A stretch of DNA of 64,000 bases, from NCBI GenBank assembly GCA_016708925.1, contig JADJET010000003.1:186001-250000 (forward strand), written 5' to 3'. Position numbers and translations under genes: made by a program. Of this stretch, positions 10,300 through 21,498 are shown piece after piece. The notes below the pieces were generated by a model. That model was not told the DNA's origin, searched no databases, and was given only the letters and a program-made list of their open reading frames with translations. The DNA is from Gammaproteobacteria bacterium. GTDB taxonomy: Bacteria > Pseudomonadota > Gammaproteobacteria > Pseudomonadales > Porticoccaceae. Within the stretch, counting starts at the first letter, position 1. Each line of letters starts with the position of its first letter.

Positions 10300-11661
10300 C
10301 TACTGTCTGCGCGGGGTTGCGTCCGCCAACAGCGGGAGCCGCACGGCCGTGCCGGCTTCGTCGAGGTCCCGCGTGATGCGTTTGGCGGCCGCGACCGCCG
10401 CCGCCCGCGTCGCGTAGGGACCGGCCAGCACCTGGTATTGCCGGCCCTGCGCCAGGCGCCGGGCCGGGATGGGCGGACCCTGGTGGGCGAGCATGGCGGT
10501 CAGCCGGCGCGCACCGAGCTCGGACTTGAAGGTGCCGAGATCGACGTACCAGTCGCCGTCCGCGGGCAGCGGCGCCGGGTCCGGCGTTGACAGCAGCGGC
10601 GCGGCGGGTGCCTCCGCGAGGTAATGCGCGGCGTCGGGCGCGCCGACCGCGATCGGGAGCGGGTAGCCGGCGCGGCGGGAGGCGGCGGCTTGCGCCCGTT
10701 CCAGATCCACCGCCACCCGATCTGCGGGCCGCTGACGAGCCTGAGCCGCCTCGATCACCTGCTTCACCACCGCGGCGCCGGCCTTGCTACCCGCCGCCGT
10801 CGCCGACGTGTGCGCTTCCAGCACCAGACCATCGGGGCCGATGCCGGCCAGATAGGGTTGATCGACCACCGTGACCGGCGTACCCACCGGCACCGCCGCG
10901 AACAGGGGCGCGATGTCTTCCGGATAGAGCTGGATGCAGCCGTGACTGACGCGCATGCCGATGCCGGCCGGCTTGTTGGTGCCGTGGATGAGGATGCTCG
11001 ACCAGCCCAGTCGCAACGCGTGGCTGCCGAGCGGATTGTCCGGTCCGGCCGGCAGCACCGCCGGCAGCGGATCGCCTCTGGCGGCATGCTCGCGGCGGAT
11101 CGAGGGCGGCACGGTCCAGGGCGGCGCGGCCCGTTTATTTGCCACCTGAGTGCGGCCCAGCGGGGTCGACCAACCCTCGCGGCCGATACCGATGGGGTGG
11201 GTGATGACGGTTCGCGGCGCGCCCTTGGGCGCCGGCGGATAGTAAAACAGCCGGCGCGCGGCCAGGTTGATGACGACGCCCGCGCGCGGCGCGTCGGGCA
11301 GTACATGGGCGCTGGGGAGCAACACGCGCTCGCCTGCATCTGGTGTCCAGGGATCGACCCCGGGGTTGGCGCTGACGATTTCGTCATAGCCCAGATCGTA
11401 GGCGCGGGCGATATCGAGCAGCGTCTCCTCGCCCCGTACCCGGGTATAGCGCAAGCGGCCGATGACCTCGGTCCCGGCGTCGATCTGAAACCTGTTGAGC
11501 ACGAAGGGTTCCGCCGGTGGCGGCGCGGGCGCAGGCTCCTCGGGAATGCTGCTCTCGATCCAGCCGGCGCAACCGGACAGCTCCAGCATCAGCAGCGCAA
11601 GCCACACCAATCTCGCCAAGGGGCGGGCATGTGTACCGGGAAAGGTCGATTGCGGAGTCAT
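10300..11661 (-). CDS. Lipoprotein L,D-transpeptidase with LysM-like and SPOR domains
   Basis: 453 residues. A lipoprotein-type signal ends in LELSGCAG, so Cys31 is the likely lipidated residue. A LysM-like segment (about 65-115, ETLLDIARAYDLGYDEIVSANPGVDPW) is followed by a YkuD catalytic domain (about 125-275) with HGTNKPAGIG and SHGCIQLYPED; His and Cys are the catalytic pair. After a long low-complexity region a SPOR-type domain (about 370-448) is recognisable by WYVDLGTFKSELGARRL and YQVLAGPY. L,D-transpeptidases cross-link peptidoglycan or attach lipoproteins to it; SPOR targets denuded glycan at septa. The LysM + YkuD + SPOR combination is longer than the usual ErfK-type enzyme. Confidence 0.85.
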   Translation of the reverse strand: MTPQSTFPGTHARPLARLVWLALLMLELSGCAGWIESSIPEEPAPAPPPAEPFVLNRFQIDAGTEVIGRLRYTRVRGEETLLDIARAYDLGYDEIVSANPGVDPWTPDAGERVLLPSAHVLPDAPRAGVVINLAARRLFYYPPAPKGAPRTVITHPIGIGREGWSTPLGRTQVANKRAAPPWTVPPSIRREHAARGDPLPAVLPAGPDNPLGSHALRLGWSSILIHGTNKPAGIGMRVSHGCIQLYPEDIAPLFAAVPVGTPVTVVDQPYLAGIGPDGLVLEAHTSATAAGSKAGAAVVKQVIEAAQARQRPADRVAVDLERAQAAASRRAGYPLPIAVGAPDAAHYLAEAPAAPLLSTPDPAPLPADGDWYVDLGTFKSELGARRLTAMLAHQGPPIPARRLAQGRQYQVLAGPYATRAAAVAAAKRITRDLDEAGTAVRLPLLADATPRRQ

Positions 11662-11712
11662 GGTGGGCCTATTCTAGCCGCTTGGGCGAGGTTCGGGGCA
11701 GCGGCGGCAGGT

Positions 11713-11941
11713 TCACCAGACGCTCGCGGCCATATCTCGCGACATAGCCTTTCTGAAATACAGACAAATCACTCCGCTCAGTATCGCGGCAACAAAGCAC
11801 CAAACGGATATGAACCACAATGTATAAACCGCATAAGCGGAAAGGCAATTCGCTCTTGCGGGTCACTTTGTGCAGAGTGGCGGTACCCACAGCGAGCAGG
11901 GACGTTCCGACCAGGAAACTTGCCGAGGCAGAGAACCACAT
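11713..11941 (-). pseudogene. Internally deleted remnant of a DUF6629-like membrane protein
   Basis: Minus strand from 11941. The first 34 residues begin MWFSASASFLVGTSLLAVG and end SELPF, which is the characteristic start of the DUF6629-type family (MCFSAxASF...). A different frame then gives a transmembrane segment (FISVWCFVAAILSGVICLYF) ending RKAMSRDMAASVW and a stop at 11713, a plausible C-terminus. The middle (normally well over 100 residues) is missing and the two ends are out of frame. This looks like a deletion relic. The family name is from memory of the N-terminal signature. Confidence 0.5.
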
Positions 11942-12107
11942 GGCGTTCGCCCGGGCTGGAAGACGCCGACCTGGGTCGGATATGGTATCGGCACAAGCCC
12001 AGCATAAGCAGGCAACATCCTGCTTGCCGGCCGCGCCCCGAAACAGGCGCCCGGACGCACACCGACGTGCTCATCCAGAGCGGTCCTGGTCAATGCTGGC
12101 TCACCAA

Positions 12108-14468
<2,361 letters not shown>

Positions 14469-14497
14469 GCACTGCCTCGTCTCGGCGGCTGCCGGCA

Positions 14498-14638
14498 ATG
14501 ATGAACCCGGAACAGATCCGGTGCCCGACCTTGGAGGAGCGTGGGCCGGATAGCCATGGTCAATTTGCGCACGACGTTCCCGACGAAGTCACCTCTCGGG
14601 TGAAATCCATCAACCAGCTGATTGGCGGCCTGCGCTAG
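14498..14638 (+). CDS. Possible small protein of 46 residues, ended by a MITE-like repeat
   Basis: ATG ATG at 14498 opens a 46-codon frame beginning [14 protein letters not shown] and ending [12 protein letters not shown]. The composition looks like a normal soluble protein and the frame is divergent from the copper ATPase. The TAG stop coincides with the first bases of the repeat at 14638 (the other copy begins TAGC), so a longer gene may have been truncated by the insertion. No clear ribosome-binding site. No family recognised. Confidence 0.3.
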   Translation: MMNPEQIRCPTLEERGPDSHGQFAHDVPDEVTSRVKSINQLIGGLR

Positions 14639-14780
14639 CAGCTTGTTGAAAAGCGTCGTGAGGTGGCCAGCTGCGAGGCGCACGGCGCGCAGCGACCGAG
14701 ACATATCCAGTCGACAGGCGAGGGAGCGAGCACCGCGCAACGAATCAGATGGCTGCCGCAGCAGTTTTTCAACAAGCTGC
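14638..14780 (+). repeat. MITE-like dispersed repeat, copy 1 (143 bp)
   Basis: The ends are inverted: GCAGCTTGTTGAAAA at the left and TTTTTCAACAAGCTGC at the right. The whole interior matches the reverse complement of 56295-56440 almost throughout, and part of it matches 55795-55911. It contains no open frame of its own that is preserved between copies. These properties fit a small non-autonomous transposable element. Confidence 0.8.
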
Positions 14781-14931
14781 CAGAGGGCGAATCCGGGCAG
14801 GCACCCCCGCCAACGCCTCACATTTGGCCGGGAGGCACAGCGACGGCAACGCCGCCGTGCTTGTTTGCTCGGGCATCGCTACCGGGCGGGATGGTGTGCC
14901 GAGCGGTCTTTCCGCCGGTCTGATCGCCCAT

Positions 14932-15252
14932 TCATTCCTTCGCGCCGCCACCCATCATGCCCATACCGCCGCCCATCATGCGCATGCCACCCATCATCTC
15001 CTTGCACTCGTGCATTTTTTCGCGCATTTTTTCGCGGTCGCTGGCGTCGATGACGCCGTCCTTGTTGACATCCATGCGGGCAAAGCGGACTTCCGAGCGT
15101 TTCAGGAACTCCTCTTTGGTGACCTTGGCATCACCGTCGCCCATCATGCCCATGCCCATGCCCATCCCTTTGCCCATGCCTTGCTCCGCCAGGGCGGCGC
15201 CGGACAGTATCAGGGAACCCATCGCTACCAGTACCAGACGTCGTGCTTTCAT
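14932..15252 (-). CDS. Small secreted Met/Gly-rich EF-hand protein
   Basis: 106 residues. A signal peptide (MKARRLVLVAMGSLILSGAALA) is followed by a Met/Gly-rich stretch (GMGKGMGMGMGMMGDGDA). One canonical EF-hand loop, DVNKDGVIDASD, follows with flanking helices, then a second Met/Gly-rich tail (GGMRMMGGGMGMMGGG). Methionine-rich motifs bind Cu(I), and EF-hands bind calcium. Lying upstream of and parallel to a copper ATPase, it could be a periplasmic metal-binding accessory; that is inference. The MITE-like repeat sits between the two genes, so they are probably not co-transcribed. Confidence 0.75.
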   Translation of the reverse strand: MKARRLVLVAMGSLILSGAALAEQGMGKGMGMGMGMMGDGDAKVTKEEFLKRSEVRFARMDVNKDGVIDASDREKMREKMHECKEMMGGMRMMGGGMGMMGGGAKE

Positions 15253-15514
15253 CTCACCACTCCCCGCGGGACCCTTGGCCCCGTCGTTGTCGCGAAGCAG
15301 AATCCGGCACCTGCCCCAACCCACCTGCGCCGACGCCGGATGGCACGGATTTCCTGTCGATCCAATCTTTCTACACCCTGCGGGAGCAGGCTGCACGCGG
15401 AACCTGCTTCTCTGTGTACGCGAACGCCGGTGCGACTGGGCTGACCCAGGTCAAGTCATCCAGGATCCTTGCCGGTCAGGTACGGAAACAGATGGCCGCC
15501 GCGCCGATCCCGGC

Positions 15515-16180
15515 TCAGCGCACCCCCCGCGCCAACATCCTGGCGACGATCTTTCGATGGGCTTCCAGTACGCCGGCGAACGGCTCCGCGGCAAACTGGC
15601 GGGTGAGATAACGGGCGAGCCGGGGCCAGCACGCGGGATCGGGGGATTCGTCGCCGAAGGAAGCGTTCATGAACTGGGATACTACCGCGATATCGGCGAG
15701 TGTCAGGCGGTCACCGATCAGATAAGTCTGGTCGCCGATCTGCTCGTCCAGATAGTGATACAGGGGCGGCGCTTTCTCCTCCAGCGTGGCCGCGACCGCG
15801 GCTTCGTCATAGGTCGCTCCCATGGATTTCCGCACCACGCGATTGAGAAACGCCGTGGCGGTGATCACCGGCGCGAGCTCGTAGTCGGCGAATTTCTCGA
15901 GCCAGCTCGTACGCGCCTTGAGCCAGGGGTCGGCGGGAATCAGCGGTGGCTCCGGATACAGATCCTCGAGAAAGCGGCAAATCACGGCGGAGTCGGCCAG
16001 ATACTGACCATCCACACCCAGTGCTGGGATGCGTTTGAGCGGATTGATCTGTTCATAGCCTTCGGGCAGCGCGAACGGGGACACCGGGTTGCGCTCGCAA
16101 TGGATGCCTTTGATGGTCAGCACCAACTCGACCTTGCGCACAAAGGGTGACAGCGGAGCGCCGAACAGGGTCATGGTCAT
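15515..16180 (-). CDS. Glutathione S-transferase family protein
   Basis: 221 residues. The thioredoxin-like N-terminal domain (about 1-78) has LFGAPLSPFVRKVELVL with the Ser-Pro-Phe-x-Arg motif, and NPLKRIPAL and DSAVICRFLEDLYP, the gamma-glutamyl-binding D/E-S pair. The all-helical C-terminal domain (about 85-215) carries LIGDRLTLADIAVVSQFM, the N-capping motif. The family conjugates or reduces electrophiles using glutathione in the cytoplasm. No neighbour indicates a specific substrate. Confidence 0.88.
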   Translation of the reverse strand: MTMTLFGAPLSPFVRKVELVLTIKGIHCERNPVSPFALPEGYEQINPLKRIPALGVDGQYLADSAVICRFLEDLYPEPPLIPADPWLKARTSWLEKFADYELAPVITATAFLNRVVRKSMGATYDEAAVAATLEEKAPPLYHYLDEQIGDQTYLIGDRLTLADIAVVSQFMNASFGDESPDPACWPRLARYLTRQFAAEPFAGVLEAHRKIVARMLARGVR

Positions 16181-16335
16181 GGGATGAACTCGGGTTACGA
16201 ATGAAACGGTGGCCCGATGCTAGCAACGGGTTCTGCGGAGCACAATCGCGCTGCTGACATCGCGCCGCTGACAGTGGCAGTTTTGGCCGGTGCGGTTATC
16301 ATCCCGTGGCGTACGCGCATTGCGGGAGAAGCGAC

Positions 16336-16779
16336 ATGGGAAACCTACTGGGAATCGCCTATCGCGACGGGTCACGCCAACCGATGCGTGAAATCGCCGC
16401 CACCAAAATCAGCCTGAGCGCCGGGGTAGCCAGCGATTTTCGCGGCAGGAAACACGGGCGGCGCCAGGTGACCGTGCTGTGCGCCGAAAAATGGCGCGCC
16501 GCCTGCGACGAGTTGGGCACGGAATTGCCCTGGACCACAAGGCGCGCCAACCTGCTGGTGAACGGTCTGTCGATCGGCCCGGAATGTGTCGGGCGCACCC
16601 TGCGTGTGGGCACGGCGCTGTTGCGCATCACCATCGAAACCGACCCCTGCTCGCGCATGGACGAACAATACCGGGGGCTCAAACGCGCCTTGACGCCGGA
16701 TTGGCGCGGCGGCGCCTGCTGCGAGGTGGTGCAGGACGGCGACATAGCGATCGGCGACGCGGTTCAGTTCGTCAACTGA
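16336..16779 (+). CDS. MOSC domain protein
   Basis: 147 residues from the ATG at 16336, with GGGAGA upstream. It has the MOSC fold signatures: an N-terminal VASDFRGRKHGRRQVTVL segment, NLLVNGL, and the conserved cysteine region ITIETDPCSRMD. MOSC domains, related to the C-terminal domain of Moco sulfurase, carry sulfur or deliver it to molybdenum enzymes. The mo-cofactor operon is about 42 kb away, so any link is only thematic. It is monocistronic. Confidence 0.8.
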   Translation: MGNLLGIAYRDGSRQPMREIAATKISLSAGVASDFRGRKHGRRQVTVLCAEKWRAACDELGTELPWTTRRANLLVNGLSIGPECVGRTLRVGTALLRITIETDPCSRMDEQYRGLKRALTPDWRGGACCEVVQDGDIAIGDAVQFVN

Positions 16780-16978
16780 CCCAGGGACGTCACTTATATC
16801 AGCGCCGCCCCTCATGTCCGGCGGTGCCCACCTTCCCCTCCGCGGTCGGTGGACTCCCTCCGGGGAAAACCCGCCCTCGTAAAATATAATGTGACCGTTG
16901 CGCTACGGGCGCAGGTGTTTTGCTGACCTGCGTTCCCGCCATTCCCGCCCTTTGCCTCGCAGCGACCGGAGTAACCCA

Positions 16979-18038
16979 ATGCCCACCACCGAAACTGTTC
17001 CGCCACCCGTCCGGCGGCGGCTCCTCCGGCGCATGGTGCTGTTGGTGGTGATCCCCGCGCTGGCGCTGGTAACCGGGATGGCGATTTACCTCCATGGCGG
17101 CCGCTATGTCGAAACCGAAAATGCCTATCTCAAGGCCACCAAGACGCCATTGAGCAGTGAGGTGTCCGCGCCCATCGCCGTCGTGCTGGTGCGCGAAAAC
17201 GCAACGGTCAAGGCCGGGCAGGTGCTGTTGCGCCTGGACGATGCCACTTTCCGGGTGGCGGTTGCGCGCGCGCAGGCGCGACTCGATGCGGTCGCCACCG
17301 AGCTTGCTGCGCTGCAGGCGAGTTACCGGGAAATCCAGGCGCGGATCGTACTCGCCCGCACCGACTACGACTATGCGCTGCGCGAGCGCCAGCGCCAGCG
17401 CGATCTGGCGCAAAAGCACTTCGTATCGGAGTCGAAGCTCGATGAAGTGCGCCACGCCGCCGATGCGGCTCGCCAGGGTATCGCCACTCTGGAGCAGGAA
17501 CTGAGTCGGGTTGCCGCATCCCTGGCCGGAGACCCCCGCCGGCCGGTCACCCAGCACCCCGGTTATCTGGCGGCCCGAGCCGAATTGCAGCGCGCCCAGA
17601 TAGATCTGGCGCACACGGTCATTCAGGCGCCGATGGCTGGCCCTGGTGACCAAGGTCCCGGAGCCGGGTGAATATCTCACGGCGGGCGCCATCGCCCTCG
17701 TACTGGTGGCGGAAAGCAATCTCTGGGTGGAGGCCAATTTCAACGAAGGCGACCTCACCTATGTGCGTGCAGGACAGCCGGCGAAAGTGCGGATCGACAC
17801 TTTTCCCGGTGTCGAATGGGCCGGCGAAGTGGAAAGCCTGAGTCCTGCCAGCGGTGCCGAATTTGCCATCCTACCGCCCCAAAACGCCACCGGGAATTGG
17901 GTGAAGATCGTGCAACGGGTGCCGGTACGCATCCGCCTCACCGAGGTTCGCGAGCATCTCCCGTTGCGAGCGGGACTGAGCGCCTGGGTGGAGATCGATA
18001 CCGGGCACAAGCGCGAGCTACCCCGGAAGCGCCGATGA
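16979..18038 (+). pseudogene. emrA: EmrA-type membrane fusion protein of an MFS multidrug exporter, frameshifted
   Basis: The start is the ATG at 16979 with GGAG upstream. The first frame gives the N-terminal anchor (VLLVVIPALALVTGMAIYL), the first lipoyl half (RYVETENAYLKATKTPLSSEV) and a coiled-coil hairpin, and ends at VIQAPMAG before running off frame. The rest (VTKVPEPGEYLTAGA to the C-terminus at 18038) is in another frame. One extra C in the CCC at 17641-17643 explains it; removing it gives a full EmrA of about 352 residues. An upstream TATAAT (16885-16890) could be a -10 element. It is followed 28 bases later by emrB. It may be a true mutation or a sequencing error. Confidence 0.8.
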
Positions 18039-18066
18039 CGGCACGGCGGCGGGTGTCGGAAGCGCC

Positions 18067-19590
18067 ATGACTGCGGCGATAGCGACGCCGGCGGAGCCGG
18101 TGCGGAGCCGGCGCTGGATAACCCTGTCAGTGATGCTGGCGACCATCATGCAGGGCGTCGATACCACCATCGCCAATGTCGCCCTGCCCCACATGCAGGG
18201 CAGCCTGTCGGCCACCCAGGACCAGATCTCCTGGGTGCTGACCTCCTATATCGTCGCCGCCGCGATCTTCATGCCGCTCACCGGCTTCGTTACCGCCCGC
18301 TTCGGTCGCAAGCGGATCTTCATAATCGGCGTGATCGGCTTTACGGTCGCCTCCATGCTGTGCGGCGCGGCGCAGAGCCTGGACCAGATCGTCGTGTTCC
18401 GGCTGCTGCAAGGCATCTTCGGCGCCAGTCTGGTGCCGCTTTCGCAGGCGGTGCTGCTGGACACTTACCCGATCGAGAAACACGGCTCGGCCATGGCGCT
18501 CTGGGGAGTGGGGGTGATGGTGGGGCCGATCCTCGGGCCGAGCCTCGGCGGCTATCTCACCGAATACTACAATTGGCGCTGGGTGTTCTATATCAACCTG
18601 CCGGTGGGCCTGCTGGCCTGGGTTGGTCTGGCCTTGTTCGCGCAGGAAACCGCCATCGACCGCAAGCGCCGCTTCGATGGCCTGGGTTTCGGCCTGCTCG
18701 CGATCGGCATCGGCGCGCTGCAGATGCTGCTCGACCGGGGCGAAATTCTCGGGTGGCTCCAGAGCGGGGAAATCCTGATCGAGGTGATCCTGGCCACCGC
18801 CTGCCTGTATCTGTTTGTCGCCCACATGTTCACCCACGACCATCCCTTCTTCGAGGCGAGTCTGTTCCGCGATCGCAACTTTGTGGTAGGACTTGCCTTC
18901 ATTTTCAACTTCGGTGGTCTTCTCTACGCAACCCTGGCGCTGCTGCCACCGTTTCTCCACAACCTGCTCGGCTATCCCATCGTGGATGTGGGCCTCATCC
19001 TGGCTCCGCGCGGTATCGGCACCATGGTGGCGATGACGCTGGTGGGGCGGCTGAGCGGACGTATCGACATCCGGTATTTCATTGGCGCCGGTCTGGCGCT
19101 CACCACCGCGGCGCTTTGGGAGATGAGCCACTTTACCCAGGACATCGGCATCCGTGATGTCATCCGCACCGGGGTGGTCCAGGGGGTCGGACTTGGCTTT
19201 GCGTTCGTGCCGCTGTCCACCATTTCCTTTTCGACCCTGGCCGCCCGCTATCGCAACGAGGCGGCCGGGGTTTACAGTCTGTTGCGCAATCTGGGCGGCA
19301 GTATCGGCATTTCGGTAGTGGTGAGCCGGTTGAGCGAGAACATTCAGGCCAACCACGCCGCCTTTGCCAATTACATTCAGCCGTTCAATCTGGGCCTGCG
19401 CGCGGCGATCGAACAGGGACCGCTGTCCCTCGCCACGCCCGGCGGGTTGGCCCTGCTCGACGCCATGGTCACCCGCGAGGCCGCGTTGCTGTCCTACTTG
19501 CAGGATTTCCGCTTCATGATGTGGATGTCGCTGTTGTCCTTTCCTTTCCTATTCCTGCTGCGCACCCCCCGGCATCTGGGCGGTCGCTGA
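18067..19590 (+). CDS. emrB: EmrB/QacA-type (DHA2) MFS drug:H+ antiporter
   Basis: 507 residues with about 14 predicted helices. Motifs typical of the 14-helix DHA2 group: LDTTIANVALP-like VDTTIANVALP in helix 1, GFVTARFGRKRIFIIG (motif A) and GVGVMVGPILGPSLGGYL (motif C). EmrB works with the periplasmic adaptor EmrA, encoded just upstream, and an outer-membrane channel to expel hydrophobic toxins. It is intact, but its adaptor gene is frameshifted as read here. Confidence 0.92.
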   Translation: MTAAIATPAEPVRSRRWITLSVMLATIMQGVDTTIANVALPHMQGSLSATQDQISWVLTSYIVAAAIFMPLTGFVTARFGRKRIFIIGVIGFTVASMLCGAAQSLDQIVVFRLLQGIFGASLVPLSQAVLLDTYPIEKHGSAMALWGVGVMVGPILGPSLGGYLTEYYNWRWVFYINLPVGLLAWVGLALFAQETAIDRKRRFDGLGFGLLAIGIGALQMLLDRGEILGWLQSGEILIEVILATACLYLFVAHMFTHDHPFFEASLFRDRNFVVGLAFIFNFGGLLYATLALLPPFLHNLLGYPIVDVGLILAPRGIGTMVAMTLVGRLSGRIDIRYFIGAGLALTTAALWEMSHFTQDIGIRDVIRTGVVQGVGLGFAFVPLSTISFSTLAARYRNEAAGVYSLLRNLGGSIGISVVVSRLSENIQANHAAFANYIQPFNLGLRAAIEQGPLSLATPGGLALLDAMVTREAALLSYLQDFRFMMWMSLLSFPFLFLLRTPRHLGGR

Positions 19591-19624
19591 GCCCTGACTT
19601 CCGCCCGCCCATGAGGAACCCCCG

Positions 19625-20101
19625 TTGATCCATTTCGCCAGACTGCCGAGCCCGGTAGGCGAGCTGACCATCGGCGCCGACGCCACCGGGATTACCGCCA
19701 TTGCCTTTCCCGGCGAAATGCCCACCGCCCAGGGCGCGGGCAACCCGAGTCCGCTGATCCGCGAAGCCGTGAGCCAGTTGCGCGCCTATTTCGCCGGTCG
19801 GCTCGTGCGCTTCGAACTACCGCTGAATCCGGCTGGCACGGCATTCCAGAAGTCGGTATGGCAGGCGCTGCTCGCCGTGCCCCATGGCGCGACCGCGAGC
19901 TACGGCGAGATTGCCGCCGCCGTCGGCAACCCCAGGGCCGCGCGGGCCGTCGGCCTCGCGAACGGCCGCAACCCCATTGCCATCGTGGTGCCCTGTCATC
20001 GCATCATCGGCCGCGACGGCTCCCTGACCGGCTACGGCGGCGGACTCGATCGCAAGCGCTGGCTGCTCGCTCACGAGCTGCGCCAGCGACCGCCGGGTTG
20101 A
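19625..20101 (+). CDS. ogt: Methylated-DNA--protein-cysteine methyltransferase
   Basis: 158 residues from a TTG start at 19625 with GAGGA seven bases upstream. The C-terminal half carries the active site IVVPCHRIIGRDGSLTGYGG, with the acceptor Cys in PCHR, and the helix-turn-helix ASYGEIAAAVGNPRAARAVG with the arginine finger. It transfers alkyl groups from O6-alkylguanine or O4-alkylthymine to itself. Length and the absence of an Ada N-terminal domain favour Ogt. Confidence 0.92.
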   Translation: MIHFARLPSPVGELTIGADATGITAIAFPGEMPTAQGAGNPSPLIREAVSQLRAYFAGRLVRFELPLNPAGTAFQKSVWQALLAVPHGATASYGEIAAAVGNPRAARAVGLANGRNPIAIVVPCHRIIGRDGSLTGYGGGLDRKRWLLAHELRQRPPG

Positions 20102-20171
20102 CCCACCGATCCCGCCGCCCTGCCGGGCCCGAGCGCGCCGGGGACAGGCCGCGGCCGCAAAACGCGCCCAC

Positions 20172-20195
20172 AAAAAAGGGGCCTCACGGCCCCTT
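20172..20195 (-). terminator. Rho-independent terminator of the fkpA-like gene
   Basis: Reading leftwards: the stem AAGGGGCC/GGCCCCTT with loop GTGA is followed at once by a run of six T. It lies 18 bases beyond the stop codon at 20213. Confidence 0.9.
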
Positions 20196-20212
20196 CGCAC
20201 CCTGATCTGCGG

Positions 20213-20965
20213 TCACTCGGTGGCAGCCGGCTCCGCGGACTCATCAGCAGCGCCTTTCTTGATCACTTTGATCAACTCCACATCAAACAGCAGCACCTGG
20301 TTGGGGCCGATGGCGCTGCCCGAACCACCCGGGCCGTAGGCCAGATCGGGCGGAATCGCCAACGCCCATTTGTCGCCTTCTTTCATCAGTTGCAGCGCCT
20401 CAACCCAGCCCGGGATGACCTGGCTGACACCAAAGGTCTCGGTCTTGTTGCGCGCGTAGGAACTGTCGAACTCGGTGCCGTCGAGCAGGGTGCCCTTGTA
20501 ATGCACTTCCACAGTATCGTCCGCGGCCGGCGTAGCGCCGGTGCCCGCCGTAATGACCCGGTACTGCATGCCGCTCGCCGTTGCCTTGACGCCTTCCTTC
20601 TTGGCGTTTTCCGCGAGGTATTGCTGGCCATCCTTGAGATTTTTCTCAGCCGCCAGCTTGTGTGCCTCTTCCTTTTGCGCCTGCTGCTTTTCCTGATAGC
20701 TTTTCACGATGGCCATGGCTTCTTCATCGCTCAGCTTGGGCTTTTTGCCCGCCATGATGTCTTCAACACCGCCAATGAACGCGGATGTGTCCAGCTTGAA
20801 GTCATCGGCTTTCATCTGAGAGCCCACGTTGACGCCCATGATGTAGCTGATTTTCTGCTCGTCGGTCGCGAGCGCGCTGGCGTCCTGCTTCTCCGCCGGC
20901 TTGGGGCCACAGGCTGCCAGCAGGATGCCGGCGGCAACGGCCAGCGAGGTCAGGGATCGATTCAT
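20213..20965 (-). CDS. fkpA: FkpA-like FKBP-type peptidyl-prolyl isomerase, lipoprotein
   Basis: 250 residues from the ATG at 20963-20965, with AAGGAAA upstream. The signal ends LLAACGP, a lipobox, so Cys is likely acylated. An N-terminal helical dimerisation domain (about 25-125, with SYIMGVNVGSQMK and KNLKDGQQYLAENAKKEGV) is followed by an FKBP catalytic domain (VEVHYKGTLLDGTEFDSSY, VIPGWVEALQLMKEGDKW, FDVELIKV). FkpA/Mip proteins are periplasmic chaperones and prolyl isomerases. E. coli FkpA is soluble, so the lipobox makes this more Mip-like. Confidence 0.92.
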   Translation of the reverse strand: MNRSLTSLAVAAGILLAACGPKPAEKQDASALATDEQKISYIMGVNVGSQMKADDFKLDTSAFIGGVEDIMAGKKPKLSDEEAMAIVKSYQEKQQAQKEEAHKLAAEKNLKDGQQYLAENAKKEGVKATASGMQYRVITAGTGATPAADDTVEVHYKGTLLDGTEFDSSYARNKTETFGVSQVIPGWVEALQLMKEGDKWALAIPPDLAYGPGGSGSAIGPNQVLLFDVELIKVIKKGAADESAEPAATE

Positions 20966-21038
20966 ATCCGGTTTCCTTTGTGGAGGTAAAAGGTGGCTCA
21001 TGGTAACCCAATCCGGGGTGAGGCCCCAGCCGGGGAGA

Positions 21039-21075
21039 CATTGGCAATCTACCGGGGACCGGGTTAGGCTGCAAC
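21039..21075 (+). repeat. 37-bp dispersed repeat, copy 1
   Basis: Begins CATTGGCAATCT and ends GGGTTAGGCTGCAAC. A copy with 34 of 37 identical bases lies at 55976-56012. Both copies are intergenic. Confidence 0.65.
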
Positions 21076-21093
21076 GCGTTGATTTAACGGGGG

Positions 21094-21255
21094 TTGCAAG
21101 ACGCCGGCGATGCGCACGCGGCGGCAGCGATATTCCGCGATTTGCTGGCACGCGATCCGCAGCATCTTGTTGCCCGCAACAACCTCGCCCAGTTATTCGG
21201 TGAGCGTGGATGTCGCACAGCGTCGCTGGAACTCCTCGATGCCGCCGACCCGCAC
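21094..21255 (+). pseudogene. Fragment of a TPR protein
   Basis: One frame reads GDAHAAAAIFRDLLARDPQH, then LVARNNLAQLFGERG and SLELLDAA. This is a recognisable tetratricopeptide-repeat pattern (A-x-x-x-F/Y, small residues at 8 and 20). There is no upstream domain, and the frame then runs into the dispersed repeat at 21256. It is probably the surviving C-terminal piece of a larger gene lost when the island formed. Confidence 0.5.
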
Positions 21256-21366
21256 GCGCGATGCGCCGCCGGCGTAAGGATTTACAAGAAATGGCCTCCT
21301 GATAAGCGACGGATCTTGATGCAGGTACGGCCGCAACCTGTGCGGTGATTTGGACGGGGTGCAATT
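21256..21366 (+). repeat. Dispersed repeat flanking the cassette island, left copy
   Basis: Shares GCGCGATGCGCCGCCGGCG, AAGCGACGGATCTTGATGCA and a CGGTGATT block with 26622-26723 in the same orientation. The copies differ by a short indel in the middle. They lie on either side of the cassette/insertion region. Confidence 0.75.
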
Positions 21367-21498
21367 CGGCGAGGTCGATGGGCAACATTGATCCTCCCCG
21401 GGAGACGGGCTACGCTGCAATGCGCTGACTGCACAGGATTTTCCGGCCGCAGATACTTTCGTTATCGCGCCGGAGAGCGAGTGGCCCTGGGGATCTGC

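Noticed and set aside
16885..16890. TATAAT as a definite emrA promoter
   Set aside because: No matching -35 at the proper distance, so it was only mentioned within the gene entry.
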